64,000 bases of DNA from Dehalococcoidia bacterium (GTDB taxonomy: Bacteria; Chloroflexota; Dehalococcoidia; GIF9; AB-539-J10): NCBI GenBank assembly GCA_016930935.1, contig JAFGFT010000008.1, positions 39,460 through 103,459 of the forward strand. Direction: 5' to 3'. Made by a program: the position numbers and the translations under genes. Positions 1 through 8,858 of the stretch are shown here, one piece after another. The notes under the pieces were generated by a model that saw only the letters and a program-made list of their open reading frames with translations, had not been told where the DNA came from and ran no database searches. Numbering within the stretch: the stretch's first letter is position 1; each line of letters starts with the position of its first letter.

Positions 1-1508
1 CGTGCCTCGGAGTTCTCATAGTTTTCCTTGAGAAGCGGCGTGTAGAACATCCTGACACGTTCTATCAGAGTGGAAGGGACTTCGCTTCTGACGCGTACAA
101 GGTCAGCCATGAGGTGTCCCAACCGGTGGAGTCCGTCTCGTGCAGACGGAGGCGCAGAGAACGATTCGACCGACGCAGGGTCGTATCCGTGCGACGCCAC
201 GTGCGTGAAGATAGCATTTGCCGTCGCAGGACCGATGCCGCTGATGAGTTGCAGGACGCGGAACCATGCAATCTCGTCTCTGGGATTCTCCACAATACGC
301 AGGAGACTTACGACGTCCTTCACGTGAGCGGCCTCAAGGAATCTGAGACCTCCGTACTTGTGGAATGGGATGTTCTTGCGCGTGAGTGCCAGTTCAAGAG
401 ATGCGGAGTGAGAAGCGGCGCGGAATAGTACAGCCTGACGGCGCAGTGAGATGCCCTGTTCGTAGTGTTCAAGCACCAGCCGTATGACCTCTTCATCCTC
501 GTGTCCCTCGTCTGCGCACGTGATGAGCTGCGGCTGCTGACCCTGTCCCCTCGTGGCCCACAGGTCTTTCGTGTAGCGCTCATGTGCCTGTGCGATAACC
601 CTGTTGGTGGTATCGAGGATGGGTTCCAGCGAGCGGTAGTTCTGGTCGAGTGTCACGATAGTGGCATCCTTGAACTGGGAGGGAAAATCCAGCATGTTCC
701 TTACTGTTGCCGAGCGGAAGCTGTAGATGCTCTGGGCATCATCTCCCACCACTGTGATGTTCTGATTTCTTTCACGCAATCGTGAGAGTATGCCTGCCTG
801 GATGCGGTTGGTGTCCTGGTATTCATCGACGAGTATGTGGTCGAAGCGGCCACCCAGGGCGTCCTTCAAACGTGGGTCCTCAAGCAGGTAATACAGATAG
901 AGCAGCAGGTCGTCATAGTCCAGCACACTCTGCTTCTGTTTCCGTTCAACGTAGGCGCTGAACAACGCAGTGAGGTCGTCTTTCCATTCGAGACACCACG
1001 GATAGTGCTTTGAGAGTACTGTTGTGAGGTCTTCATCGGAGTTTACGCGGCGGGAATAGATACCCATGCACGTTGCTTTTCGCGGAAATCGCTTGTTCTT
1101 TCTGGCGAATCCCATCTCATTGCGCACGAGGTTGAGAAAATCCTCTGCATCTGTCCTGTCGATAACGGTGAAGTCGGGCGAGAGCCCCGCAGGTCGTGCG
1201 TACAGTCGTAATATCCTGTTCGCGACAGCGTGGAAGGTGCCTCCCCACGCCCGCTGCACAACCCCGGGATACGCGGTCAATGCAGCCCCCGCCCTCTTCA
1301 GCATCTCCTCTGCAGCGCGGCGTGTGAAAGAGAGAAGCAGAATTCGTTCGGGAGAGACTCCTTCGGAAATCAGGTAGGCTACGCGGTACGCGAGTGTCTT
1401 GGTCTTGCCACTTCCCGCACCGGCCACGATGAGCAACGGGCCGTCACCGTGAGAGACAGCCTCACGTTGTCGCGGATTCAATTCCTGGAGCAATTCTGGT
1501 GTTAACAT
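1..1508 (-). CDS. UvrD/PcrA-type superfamily 1 DNA helicase, 3' part cut by window edge
   Basis: The ATG at 1508 opens a frame that runs off the left edge, so about 502 N-terminal codons are present of a family that is usually 650-750 residues. It begins with a Q-motif (LNPRQREAV, about residues 10-18) and Walker A GAGSGKTKT (about 30-38). Motif Ia is SFTRRAAEEM, and motif II is DEYQD at about 228-232, followed by GDDAQSIYSFR (motif III) and QNYRS (motif IV). These are the signatures of SF1A 3'-5' helicases that unwind DNA in excision and mismatch repair or clear replication forks. The gene is divergent from the metallo-hydrolase at 1710. UvrD, PcrA and Rep cannot be told apart without the C-terminus. 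Confidence 0.93.
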   Translation of the reverse strand, partial: MLTPELLQELNPRQREAVSHGDGPLLIVAGAGSGKTKTLAYRVAYLISEGVSPERILLLSFTRRAAEEMLKRAGAALTAYPGVVQRAWGGTFHAVANRILRLYARPAGLSPDFTVIDRTDAEDFLNLVRNEMGFARKNKRFPRKATCMGIYSRRVNSDEDLTTVLSKHYPWCLEWKDDLTALFSAYVERKQKQSVLDYDDLLLYLYYLLEDPRLKDALGGRFDHILVDEYQDTNRIQAGILSRLRERNQNITVVGDDAQSIYSFRSATVRNMLDFPSQFKDATIVTLDQNYRSLEPILDTTNRVIAQAHERYTKDLWATRGQGQQPQLITCADEGHEDEEVIRLVLEHYEQGISLRRQAVLFRAASHSASLELALTRKNIPFHKYGGLRFLEAAHVKDVVSLLRIVENPRDEIAWFRVLQLISGIGPATANAIFTHVASHGYDPASVESFSAPPSARDGLHRLGHLMADLVRVRSEVPSTLIERVRMFYTPLLKENYENSEA

Positions 1509-1605
1509 GTCTCGGCAGCAGGGTACATGCTGAGTATACTACCAGCCTCTTTCTCGACGGGCTAACCGTGCTGGCATCCTCGTTTATCCGGTGTGGCAGG
1601 GTCTG

Positions 1606-1635
1606 TTGACTTGTGCTTTTGCCTTGCCCTAAGCT
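1606..1635 (+). promoter_or_regulatory. Possible sigma70-like promoter upstream of the metallo-hydrolase
   Basis: TTGACT (1606-1611), 18 bases, then TAAGCT (1630-1635), about 75 bases before the ATG at 1710. The -10 match is weak. Confidence 0.3.
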
Positions 1636-1709
1636 AGCCGCTACAGGATTCTCCGGAGTTGCCTTGTCCACACAGGGAGAGTGTGAATCTGAATTGGGAG
1701 GGACCAGGA

Positions 1710-2570
1710 ATGACGGTACGGATTACCACGCTTGTTGAGAATACGGTGAGTTGGGCCAATCTGCTTGGAGAATGGGGTCTCTCCATGCTGGTGGAGACGG
1801 AAGAACTCACATTCCTGTCTGACGCAGGGACCACGTCCGCTGCGGCGAAGAACTCGGTTGCTCTGGGAGTATCGCTCACCGGAGTCGATGTGGTGACTAT
1901 CAGTCATGGACATTTCGATCACATGGGTGGTCTGATTCCGCTGCTGCAATTCATCCGAAAGCCTGTGCACGTTATCGGACATCCGAGCATATTCGATAGC
2001 AAGTATGCGTATCATCCCGGTTCAAAGATGTGCGAGTATGTGGATGATTCTGACTATGAATACATCGGCGCGCCCTACTCCAGGGAGGAGTACGAGAGGT
2101 GCGGCGCCCGCTTCGTGCTGGGCACGGACCCCGTCTGGTTGACTGATAATGTGGTTACGAGTGGCGAGGTTCCGGTGCTGACCGACTATGAGACTATTGA
2201 CGCCATGCTTCTTGTGAAGCAAGGCGACGAGTATGTTCCGGACCCTCTTCCTGATGACCTTTCTGTCTTCATCAAGACGGAGAAAGGCCTTGTGGTGGTG
2301 CTTGGTTGTGCCCACCGTGGCATCATCAACCACCTGTGGCGCGGATTGGAGCTGACCGGGCTGGATAGAGTCTACGCCGTCGTAGGAGGTACGCACCTTA
2401 TCGCTGCAGACGATGCTCGTATCGCGGAGACGATACGTGAGCTGAAGCGGCTCCAGGTAGAGGTTGTGGCAGCGTCGCATTGCACCGGCTTCAAGGCGGC
2501 GTGTGCACTCAGTCAGGCATTTGGAGATGCTTTCCAACTCAACAACGCAGGAACGCGCCTGACATTCTAG
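1710..2570 (+). CDS. MBL-fold metallo-hydrolase, COG1237 (dihydropteroate-synthase-like MJ0301 family)
   Basis: The metal-binding motif HGHFDHMGG marks a metallo-beta-lactamase fold. Later motifs are GCAHRGIINHL, VVGGTHLI and SHCTGFKA. They fit COG1237, whose archaeal member MJ0301 was linked to the methanopterin step making 7,8-dihydropterin-6-methyl aminobenzene ribofuranoside phosphate. That activity is not established for bacterial homologues, so the substrate stays open. The start at 1710 was chosen because GGGAGGGACCAGG lies just before it; an in-frame upstream start at 1659 lacks a good site. The protein is 286 residues, a normal length, with no signal peptide, so it should be cytoplasmic. 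It stands alone on its strand. Confidence 0.88.
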   Translation: MTVRITTLVENTVSWANLLGEWGLSMLVETEELTFLSDAGTTSAAAKNSVALGVSLTGVDVVTISHGHFDHMGGLIPLLQFIRKPVHVIGHPSIFDSKYAYHPGSKMCEYVDDSDYEYIGAPYSREEYERCGARFVLGTDPVWLTDNVVTSGEVPVLTDYETIDAMLLVKQGDEYVPDPLPDDLSVFIKTEKGLVVVLGCAHRGIINHLWRGLELTGLDRVYAVVGGTHLIAADDARIAETIRELKRLQVEVVAASHCTGFKAACALSQAFGDAFQLNNAGTRLTF

Positions 2571-2998
2571 AACCCTGTATTGGTTCGGCGGAACTTGAAT
2601 GCTTCCATGCCTCAGTGCATGGTGGGGTGGACGTTGGTGCTTCTTGTCGGCCGCACTACGCGGCAGACAGTCAGGTTGACGTGTGCTGTCTTGAGCGGAG
2701 GAGATGATGTGGAACCTGCCGTCTGTGATGTGGTGAGTCTCACCGGCAGCCCCGGACCTCGAGATGCCCAACTTTTCGGGTGCGCAACAGACTGACACTG
2801 CCTCCATCAGTCACTCCACTGTACGCAAGAGCCTGCAACTGGACTTTCCTTGTTGAAAGGGAGATGTGCCACAATGAGAATCCGCCCCGTCTTCGCCCTG
2901 TTGAGATGTAGCATCCTGATTTAGGAACTCGTGTACGGTCCCCGACATATGGCGCATCTCGAGATGAAGACTGCTTCCAAGAGAACAGGAGGAAGATA
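2571..2998. other. Intergenic stretch without a supported gene
   Basis: No convincing ORF is seen in this 428-base gap. It holds a 13-base dyad, GGTGAG-T-CTCACC (2732-2744), which could be an operator or chance, and a strong ribosome site AGGAGGAAG (2988-2995) that serves the TTG start at 2999. No clear promoter was found. Confidence 0.5.
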
Positions 2999-3469
2999 TT
3001 GAACAAAGGCGTCAAGATAGGATTGGGAGTTGCGGTGGGAGTGGTCGCGATTCTGGTCGGCGTGAGCCTGTTCGGCGAGTCCGGGGCAGAATCCTATGAA
3101 AATGCCGAAGAGTACGTTGAGAAAGACGTGAACGCATATATAGATGCTGCTCTGGACAATGATCACGTCAGGCTTGAGGACAGGTACGGCAAATCGCTGG
3201 CAGGGTTGGGAGAGACGATATATCTCAACTACCAGATTGACGGGCAGAGAGCGAGAATAGTCGCGATAGAACGGTCCACGGATGAGTGCTGGGCAACCGT
3301 TGAGGGAGCATATGTTGCAATGGCCAGCAACACGACACATGACAGTTGCACGTTCCTCTACACATACAAGAATGGCAGATGGCAACTGGCAGTGATACGG
3401 GTCGAGACCTACTCGGAAGGGAGCCAGTTGGCGGAGTTTGAATGGCGGAGAGACATTCCGTTCAAATGA
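2999..3469 (+). CDS. Hypothetical membrane-anchored protein with one N-terminal helix
   Basis: This 156-residue protein starts with TTG at 2999, chosen because AGGAGGAAG lies 4-10 bases before it. Residues 6-26 form one hydrophobic helix after MNKGVK, so the rest (about 130 residues) should be outside the membrane. The outer part is acidic at first (ENAEEYVEKDVNAYIDAA), then probably beta-rich. It contains two Cys (CWATVEG and CTFLYTYKNGRWQL) that could form a disulfide. The ending NGRWQLAVIRVE resembles small SnoaL/NTF2-like or DUF4878-type extracytoplasmic folds, but I do not recognise the family. It is alone on its strand, 225 bases before the first DUF362 gene. Confidence 0.7.
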   Translation: MNKGVKIGLGVAVGVVAILVGVSLFGESGAESYENAEEYVEKDVNAYIDAALDNDHVRLEDRYGKSLAGLGETIYLNYQIDGQRARIVAIERSTDECWATVEGAYVAMASNTTHDSCTFLYTYKNGRWQLAVIRVETYSEGSQLAEFEWRRDIPFK

Positions 3470-3613
3470 TCTGAATGGGAGTCTTCGAAGTGGCCTCAGG
3501 AGCAGATGCTTTGGCCCTCACAGTGTATCAGTCTGTGTTGGCCGTTCGAACTGATGCAGGGCCCGCAACCCGATGACTGCCACACCTGGCATTTCCGGCA
3601 CTTTCAGCGCACT

Positions 3614-3642
3614 TTGACACCCCTCATGTGCCGAACTACACT
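3614..3642 (+). promoter_or_regulatory. Strong sigma70-like promoter for the first DUF362 gene
   Basis: A perfect -35 TTGACA (3614-3619) is followed by exactly 17 bases and the -10 TACACT (3637-3642). Transcription would start near 3649, about 45 bases before the ATG at 3695, which has AGGAGG upstream. This is one of the best promoter matches in the window. Confidence 0.65.
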
Positions 3643-3694
3643 CGGCCTCAAGTCAATCTAACCATTAGTACATAATGCTACCAGGAGGACTGTC

Positions 3695-4930
3695 ATGGAG
3701 CGCACCGTTGCATTTGCAAAGGTCGAAGGGGAGGACGTTGAGGGTGCCGTCCGCCATGCGGTGAGTCTCAGCGGGGGGCTGGACAGACTCATTTCATCGA
3801 CATCGCGCGTCCTTGTCAAGCCTAATCTGTGGAGTCCTCAGCGGTCTGGTACCGGTTCTATCACGGACGCCAGCGTCACTGAGGCGGTCACGAAACTGGT
3901 GCTCGAGTATGGCGCCCGGTCCGTCGTCATCGGCGACGGATGTGGTGCCGGCTACGATGGTCACGCGTGGAGCACTGATGAAGCGTTCGTGACTTCTGGC
4001 CTTCGTGACGTCGCCAATCGTCTTGGCGTGGAGCTTCGGAATCTCAACTCGGATGCATTTGAAGAAGTCGAGATTCCTGATGCACGCGTCATGGACCGGG
4101 TGAAGATTGCTCGGACAGCGCTGGAAAGCGATGTCATCATCAGCGTACCCGTTCTGAAGAGCCACATCAGAACCCACGTGACATTGAGCCTGAAGAACAT
4201 GAAAGGAGTCATTGCCGGTGCTGAGAAGCGGAAAACGCATCGTCTCGGTCTTGATCAGGCCATCGTCGACCTGAACAGGGTGGTGTGTCCGCATTTCGTT
4301 GTGCTGGATGCAACGATGGGTATGCAGGGACTGTGGAGCTATCCCGATGACTGCGTGTCTATTGGCCTGGTGGGAGCAGGAGCACACGCATTGTCGGTGG
4401 ACCTCGCAGGGGCGTGGCTCATGGGTATCGACCCGAATCGTGTCATGCACCTGCGCTACAGGGCGCAGGATGAAGGTCTGCCGGTGGGTCTGGAGGGCAT
4501 ACCACTGGTGGGTGAGCCAGTTGAGGCGTACCGTGCGAAGTTCAAGACCGGGTTTGAGGTTTTCAGTGAACGGTACCCCGGCGTCACCATCCTGCAGGGG
4601 GAATCGGCCTGCACCGGGTGCACCAGCGAACTGGTGACTGCGCTGAAGTATCTGGACATCTCAGGCTACTCTCCGGAGATGGCAGGACTGCATATCGTAT
4701 TGGGCGACGTAGCAGAAGTGTCTCCTGCCGCGAAGCTCGCAGTGCTGGGGCGGTGTGCCGCAGCACATGCGCCACTCGGAGTATTCGCGGGGGGATGTCC
4801 CCCGTCTGAGGAGACTGTCATCAGGGCGCTGTGTGAGGCGTCGCACGTCGACCCCGCAGCAGTGCTTTATACCAGGGACAGGACGCGCAGGGAACTGTGG
4901 GACTCGACCAGAGAGTCACTTGAACATTAG
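3695..4930 (+). CDS. DUF362 protein with C-terminal four-Cys (NuoB-like) module, copy 1
   Basis: The protein has 411 residues. Residues 1-295 are the DUF362 domain: VLVKPNL near residue 39, the repeated SDVIISVPVLKSH near 145-157, then SLKNMKGVIAGAEK. The function of DUF362 is unknown; many members carry ferredoxin domains. Here residues 300-385 instead hold SACTGCTSELV (Cys306, Cys309), VLGRCAA (Cys354) and GGCPPSEETV (Cys368). That order, CxxC then GxC then GCPP, resembles the Fe-S ligand pattern of the NADH dehydrogenase 20-kDa/hydrogenase small-subunit family. The Fe-S role is inference. The start has AGGAGG at the right spacing and a good promoter upstream. The gene ends 26 bases before the convergent phosphoesterase. 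Confidence 0.85.
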   Translation: MERTVAFAKVEGEDVEGAVRHAVSLSGGLDRLISSTSRVLVKPNLWSPQRSGTGSITDASVTEAVTKLVLEYGARSVVIGDGCGAGYDGHAWSTDEAFVTSGLRDVANRLGVELRNLNSDAFEEVEIPDARVMDRVKIARTALESDVIISVPVLKSHIRTHVTLSLKNMKGVIAGAEKRKTHRLGLDQAIVDLNRVVCPHFVVLDATMGMQGLWSYPDDCVSIGLVGAGAHALSVDLAGAWLMGIDPNRVMHLRYRAQDEGLPVGLEGIPLVGEPVEAYRAKFKTGFEVFSERYPGVTILQGESACTGCTSELVTALKYLDISGYSPEMAGLHIVLGDVAEVSPAAKLAVLGRCAAAHAPLGVFAGGCPPSEETVIRALCEASHVDPAAVLYTRDRTRRELWDSTRESLEH

Positions 4931-4956
4931 CCCACGGCGGTATCGGGCGTATCCCG

Positions 4957-5421
4957 TCAGAGGGTGCGGAGCTCGATGTGTATCTCGCGGTCAATGGTGA
5001 TGACCGCATAGCCGGCGTGCGCGGGTCCGGGGTTCACCATATGGCTGCCCTCGACGATGTCGTTGTAAGGCACATGTGAGTGGCCGAAGACTATCAGGGC
5101 AGGGTCCTCAGGAAACATTGCCCGAACCCTTGCGGCTATCCCGTGTGGCGCTCCGGAGCCATGGGTAACGCCTACGGTCACTCCGCTGAACGTGAACAGT
5201 TGTCGGTGGGGTAGTTGGAGCTTGATTGCGGTGGAATCCATGTTTCCTGCCACCGCGATTACCGTCCCGACCCTCCGCAGTTCCTCAAGCAGTGAAGCCT
5301 CCGTGTGGTCTCCTGCATGCACTATGAGACTTGCATCCTGCAGGGCGGCAAGAAGAGATGGTGGCAGTTCACTCAGGCTGCTCCTGTGTGAATCTGAGAT
5401 TGCGACGATGGTGTTGTCCAC
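4957..5421 (-). CDS. Metallophosphoesterase, YfcE/MJ0936-type phosphodiesterase
   Basis: This 154-residue calcineurin-like phosphoesterase shows the ordered metal motifs ISDSHRS, HAGDHTE, VAGNMD, THGSG and FGHSHVPY. They match the small YfcE/MJ0936 family (about 150-180 residues), which cleaves phosphodiesters with two metal ions. The true substrate is unknown. The start was set at GTG 5421 (VDNTIVAISDSH) because AAGGGAGAG lies just before it and the metal motif follows at once. The upstream sequence in frame, up to 5715, overlaps the divergent gene at 5576 and has no domain. The gene is convergent with the first DUF362 gene and divergent from the YjbQ gene. Confidence 0.88.
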   Translation of the reverse strand: MDNTIVAISDSHRSSLSELPPSLLAALQDASLIVHAGDHTEASLLEELRRVGTVIAVAGNMDSTAIKLQLPHRQLFTFSGVTVGVTHGSGAPHGIAARVRAMFPEDPALIVFGHSHVPYNDIVEGSHMVNPGPAHAGYAVITIDREIHIELRTL

Positions 5422-5575
5422 GAGCTCTCCCTTCCGTTGTCGTACTCTTTGCGGGTAGCAGTTCCCAAGTGAAGGGCACAATAACATAGACGACGGCGTT
5501 CCAACTATCGACATCGTGGATTTGGCATGGGTATCATGTGTGCTGTTGAATTGACGGTGCCTGGACGGAGGACAA

Positions 5576-5989
5576 TTGAAAGCGGCGACCGAGTATCTGT
5601 GGTTCAATACTGAGCACGAGCATGAGTATGTGAACATAACTGGCGAGGTTGAGCGTATCGTGGCGGCGAGCGGAATCCTGGAGGGATTCGTTCTCGTTTC
5701 CGCGATGCACATCACCGCAGGCGTCTATGTGAATGATGCGGAATCCGGTCTGATAGAGGATATTGATGAGTGGCTTGAGACCCTGGCTCCATTCCGCCCG
5801 GACTACCGCCATCATCGCACTGGCGAGATGAACGGCGATGCTCATCTGAAGAGTCTTCTTGTCCATCATGAAGTCATAGTACCTATCACGAAGGGCAGGC
5901 TGGACTTCGGGCCGTGGCAACAGATCTACTACGCTGAATTTGACGGACGTAGAAGAAAGAGAGTGGTCGTCAAAGCGATGGGTGAGTAG
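5576..5989 (+). CDS. yjbQ: YjbQ/UPF0047 family protein (secondary thiamine-phosphate synthase type)
   Basis: This 137-residue protein matches the YjbQ family, usually 130-140 residues. Visible motifs include [16 protein letters not shown], a conserved [13 protein letters not shown] with clustered His, and a C-terminal [18 protein letters not shown]. The family has weak thiamine-phosphate synthase activity in some members, and its cellular job is not settled. The start is TTG 5576, preceded by CGGAGGA. The next gene, the second DUF362 protein, starts 55 bases downstream on the same strand, so the two are probably one transcript. Confidence 0.93.
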   Translation: MKAATEYLWFNTEHEHEYVNITGEVERIVAASGILEGFVLVSAMHITAGVYVNDAESGLIEDIDEWLETLAPFRPDYRHHRTGEMNGDAHLKSLLVHHEVIVPITKGRLDFGPWQQIYYAEFDGRRRKRVVVKAMGE

Positions 5990-6044
5990 CCAACGTCCGG
6001 ACAATGACATAGCTGTGGCAGGGATTATTCGCGAGGAGAGTGAA

Positions 6045-7280
6045 ATGACGCAACGTGTAAGCATCACCAGGGTTGAGAATTGCGATTTCGACCGTGCGGT
6101 GGCAGAGGCGCTTGATCTGGCTGGCGGATTTGCCGAACTCATAAAACCTGATTCGCGCGTGGTCGTGAAGCCGAACCTGAACCGACCCGCACCTTCAGGC
6201 AGTGGTGCGGTGACTGATGCACGCATGACCGAGGCAGTGACGAAAGCAGTGCTTGACATGCGGCCGGCGTCCGTCGTGATTGCCGATGGCACGTCAGTTG
6301 GCTACGATGATGGGAGCTTCAGCACTGAAGATGTTTTCGAAGTCACCGGTACCTTCGCAGTTGCGCAACGACTGGGTGTGCCGTGCGTCTTTCTCAACTC
6401 GGATGAGGCTGTGACGCTCAGGGTTCCGGAGCCACGTGTGATGGAAAGGGTGCTCGTGGCCAGGACTATCGTCGAGAGCGACGTTGTCATAAGCGTTCCA
6501 GTTCTCAAGACGCATCCCCGGACAGTCCTGACGAATTCCCTGAAGAACCTGTTTGGGGCCGTCGTGGGAATCGAGAAACGGACGAGTCACATGCTTGGTA
6601 TCAATGAGGCGCTTGTCGACATTTTCTCGGTACTGCGCCCGGCGTACTCCATCGTGGATGCGAATGTGGCGAGCGAGGGCGTCTGGCGTGTGCCTGAAGA
6701 TTCCAGGGTGATGGGCCTGGTTCTCGCAGCGAAGGATGCGCTTGCCGTCGACGTGGTCGGCAGTGCGCTCATTGGCATTGACCCCCACTCAGTGTTCTAT
6801 CTGCGTGCCATGATGGAGTGGGCAGGCGAGGTGCACGGTCTTGACGATATCGAGATTGTTGGTGAGTCTCTGTGGGACAATGCCGAACGGTTCAAACCAT
6901 CTTTTGACGTCTTCATGGAGGCGTTTCCGGATGTCACAGTGGTCACTGGAGACGAGTTTTGTGGTGGCTGCATCGCGGAGCTGCTGTCTGCTCTGAAGCA
7001 TCTGAAGCAGGCTGGATATGAAGCTGAGATGAAGGGGCTCAAGATCCTGGTTGGCAATCCGACGGAGTTCGAGCCGGGCGATAAGATGGTCGTAATCGGT
7101 GGATGCAGCGAGGAGTTGGAAGATGTGGGTCATGTGGCTTCCGGTTGTCCTCCCAACGAAGACGATGTGCTTGAGGCTATCTGCGAGGCATGCGGTGCCG
7201 AGCCGTCGCTGGTGATGTCCATCCGTGACGAGACCCGTCGCAAGATATGGGATTCGACGAGGGACGTAATCACCAGATAG
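6045..7280 (+). CDS. DUF362 protein with C-terminal four-Cys (NuoB-like) module, copy 2
   Basis: This protein also has 411 residues and lines up with the one at 3695 with essentially no gaps. DUF362 motifs are VVVKPNL, SDVVISVPVLKTH and SLKNLFGAVVG. The C-terminal Cys fall at the same positions: DEFCGGCIAEL (Cys306, Cys309), VIGGCSEE (Cys354) and SGCPPNEDDV (Cys368). The ending RDETRRKIWDSTR is nearly shared with RDRTRRELWDSTR in copy 1, a further sign of duplication. The start at 6045 was preferred over upstream in-frame codons because GCGAGGAGAG precedes it and it gives the same length as the paralogue. The gene lies 55 bases after yjbQ. An Fe-S function is inferred from Cys spacing only. 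Confidence 0.86.
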   Translation: MTQRVSITRVENCDFDRAVAEALDLAGGFAELIKPDSRVVVKPNLNRPAPSGSGAVTDARMTEAVTKAVLDMRPASVVIADGTSVGYDDGSFSTEDVFEVTGTFAVAQRLGVPCVFLNSDEAVTLRVPEPRVMERVLVARTIVESDVVISVPVLKTHPRTVLTNSLKNLFGAVVGIEKRTSHMLGINEALVDIFSVLRPAYSIVDANVASEGVWRVPEDSRVMGLVLAAKDALAVDVVGSALIGIDPHSVFYLRAMMEWAGEVHGLDDIEIVGESLWDNAERFKPSFDVFMEAFPDVTVVTGDEFCGGCIAELLSALKHLKQAGYEAEMKGLKILVGNPTEFEPGDKMVVIGGCSEELEDVGHVASGCPPNEDDVLEAICEACGAEPSLVMSIRDETRRKIWDSTRDVITR

Positions 7281-7290
7281 GATGCCGTGA

Positions 7291-7316
7291 TGCCCTGACT
7301 GGCATGCCTCAGGGCA
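7291..7316. terminator. Bidirectional hairpin between convergent genes
   Basis: TGCCCTGA (7291-7298) pairs with TCAGGGCA (7309-7316) around a 10-base loop. It lies 11 bases after the second DUF362 stop and 22 bases beyond the stop of the convergent gene, so it can serve both strands. No T-run is present. Confidence 0.6.
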
Positions 7317-7338
7317 CATATCGAGGCAGAGTCGACTC

Positions 7339-8649
7339 CTAGATATCGTAGCGGTAACGGAGTACCTGTCGTCGAATCGCGGGGAAGACGAGTCCTGCCA
7401 ACAGGACGGCGACTCCTGCTATCAAGGCAATGAGCTTCCAATCTCCCTTGATAGCTGTGCTGCTGAATGACGGAAGGCTTATTCTGTCGAACATGCGAGA
7501 CATGAAGCCAGGCGAGTCTTCTGTCTCGGCGAGTCTCACTGCTTCGGCCAGGGCTTGTGGTGTGGTGGCTGGCGCCACGGTGAAAGTGCCTGTCATTCCA
7601 TTGACCGCTATCTCACACGTCGCTTCAGCCTGTGCGATGAGCGTGAACTCGACTGTGGTGCTCTCTCCCGGCCCCAGTGTGACTGTCTTCTGTTGAAGTA
7701 TCTCGTCGTCAAGTATCAGGCTCAGAGGGCACGCGGCCTCAGGGGCATCTCCACCGTATTGCGTCACAACACTGACTGTAATCGTATCTCCCACAAGAGG
7801 CGCTGAAGGTACTATCGTTGGAGAACTGATACTGAATCCGGGTGCAGTGGCGGCAATCATGCCCTCGGGCTTCGGTAGCATGATGCCGAATTCGGTCAGA
7901 TGACTGACATCGGCCGTCACCGTCATGTCATCCTCGTCTACCACGGAGGGCAACTCCACCCAGGTATCATTCTCGTCGTCAAAGAAGGCCATGCGAAGCT
8001 GGCTGTCTCTCATACCCTCGGGAATCTCAGCGGGGTCAAAATGGAGAACGACGGGCAGTGGGGGGTCGAAGGTGGCACCGTCAGGCTCGATATCGTAGAT
8101 AGCTCCTATGATAAGCATGTCAGCGGGGATGTCGTGTGGTGTCTTCGGGAAGGCTGATACTTCAGTGAGTTCGTGGTCATCTTCGTCCAGGGCTGATGTG
8201 CCATCGGGGATGGATATGACGAAGACGGACTCGTCTGCAGGCTCTTCTTCTTCACTCCGGACAAAGTTCGCCGTCAGACTCTTGTGGTTATAAAATGGCG
8301 TCTCAAGAGGGTTCTCCGTGCTGGTGAGAGAGCCTGACCAACTGGCGAACTCATAGCCCTTCGCTGGGACCGCCTCCAGAATTACACTATCTCCCTGCCA
8401 GATTTCGATTGAGTCCGATTCCAGTTCATCGCCGTCGACCTCGATGTATCCGGCCTCTTCGGGCGTGACATCAAAGGTAATCGTGATCTCAACGGTCTCG
8501 TCGTCGTTGCTGTAGTCGCCAGTTGGACAGCGGCCGGTGTTACATGCGGCATTGAGGGCGGGGGGCAGCACGGCGAGCGTCAAGAACAGGGAGATGGCGA
8601 AAATGGGGAGAACTCTGTGGGTCATCAGTCGGCAGGTTGTTTTCTTCAT
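7339..8649 (-). CDS. Secreted, C-terminally anchored protein with InlB-like repeat and CARDB-like domain
   Basis: This 436-residue surface protein has a signal peptide: MKKTTCRLMTHR, then a hydrophobic stretch and a cleavage region near ALNAACNT. Residues about 50-130 resemble the Listeria/Bacteroides-type repeat (EAVPAKGYEFASWSG, SLTANF). The middle contains a ZU5/autoproteolytic-like beta region with DPAEIPEGM and HLTEFGIM. Residues about 265-355 look like a CARDB beta-sandwich (PLVGDTITVSV, LGPGESTTVEFTL). A final helix (about 408-428) and the basic tail RRQVLRYRYDI anchor it in the membrane. Domain names are judged by eye. It has no close minus-strand neighbours. The ligand and role are unknown; adhesion or envelope structure is likely. 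Confidence 0.82.
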   Translation of the reverse strand: MKKTTCRLMTHRVLPIFAISLFLTLAVLPPALNAACNTGRCPTGDYSNDDETVEITITFDVTPEEAGYIEVDGDELESDSIEIWQGDSVILEAVPAKGYEFASWSGSLTSTENPLETPFYNHKSLTANFVRSEEEEPADESVFVISIPDGTSALDEDDHELTEVSAFPKTPHDIPADMLIIGAIYDIEPDGATFDPPLPVVLHFDPAEIPEGMRDSQLRMAFFDDENDTWVELPSVVDEDDMTVTADVSHLTEFGIMLPKPEGMIAATAPGFSISSPTIVPSAPLVGDTITVSVVTQYGGDAPEAACPLSLILDDEILQQKTVTLGPGESTTVEFTLIAQAEATCEIAVNGMTGTFTVAPATTPQALAEAVRLAETEDSPGFMSRMFDRISLPSFSSTAIKGDWKLIALIAGVAVLLAGLVFPAIRRQVLRYRYDI

Positions 8650-8858
8650 AAGGAATACACTCTTGGACGTTCGAGTCCGGGAGTTGGCAGAGAATCGAGG
8701 CTTGCCGAACTCACGATTGTCGTGAATCTACAACTGATTGTTGTCTGTTGTCAAATGCTACTTGGAATCTCGATGCGGAGGGAGTGTGGAAGGCGGACGC
8801 TCTGGTCTTATAATTAGTTGGCGATGCAACTAGTGTCTTGCTAGACTTGTTGGGTCAT

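Noticed and set aside
2022..2807. A 261-codon open frame on the minus strand opposite the metallo-hydrolase
   Set aside because: It is antisense to a gene with clear motifs, has no domain or ribosome site, and its composition fits a reading-frame shadow.
5534..6292. A 252-codon minus-strand frame over yjbQ and the second DUF362 gene
   Set aside because: It runs across two well-supported plus-strand genes, with no recognisable domain.
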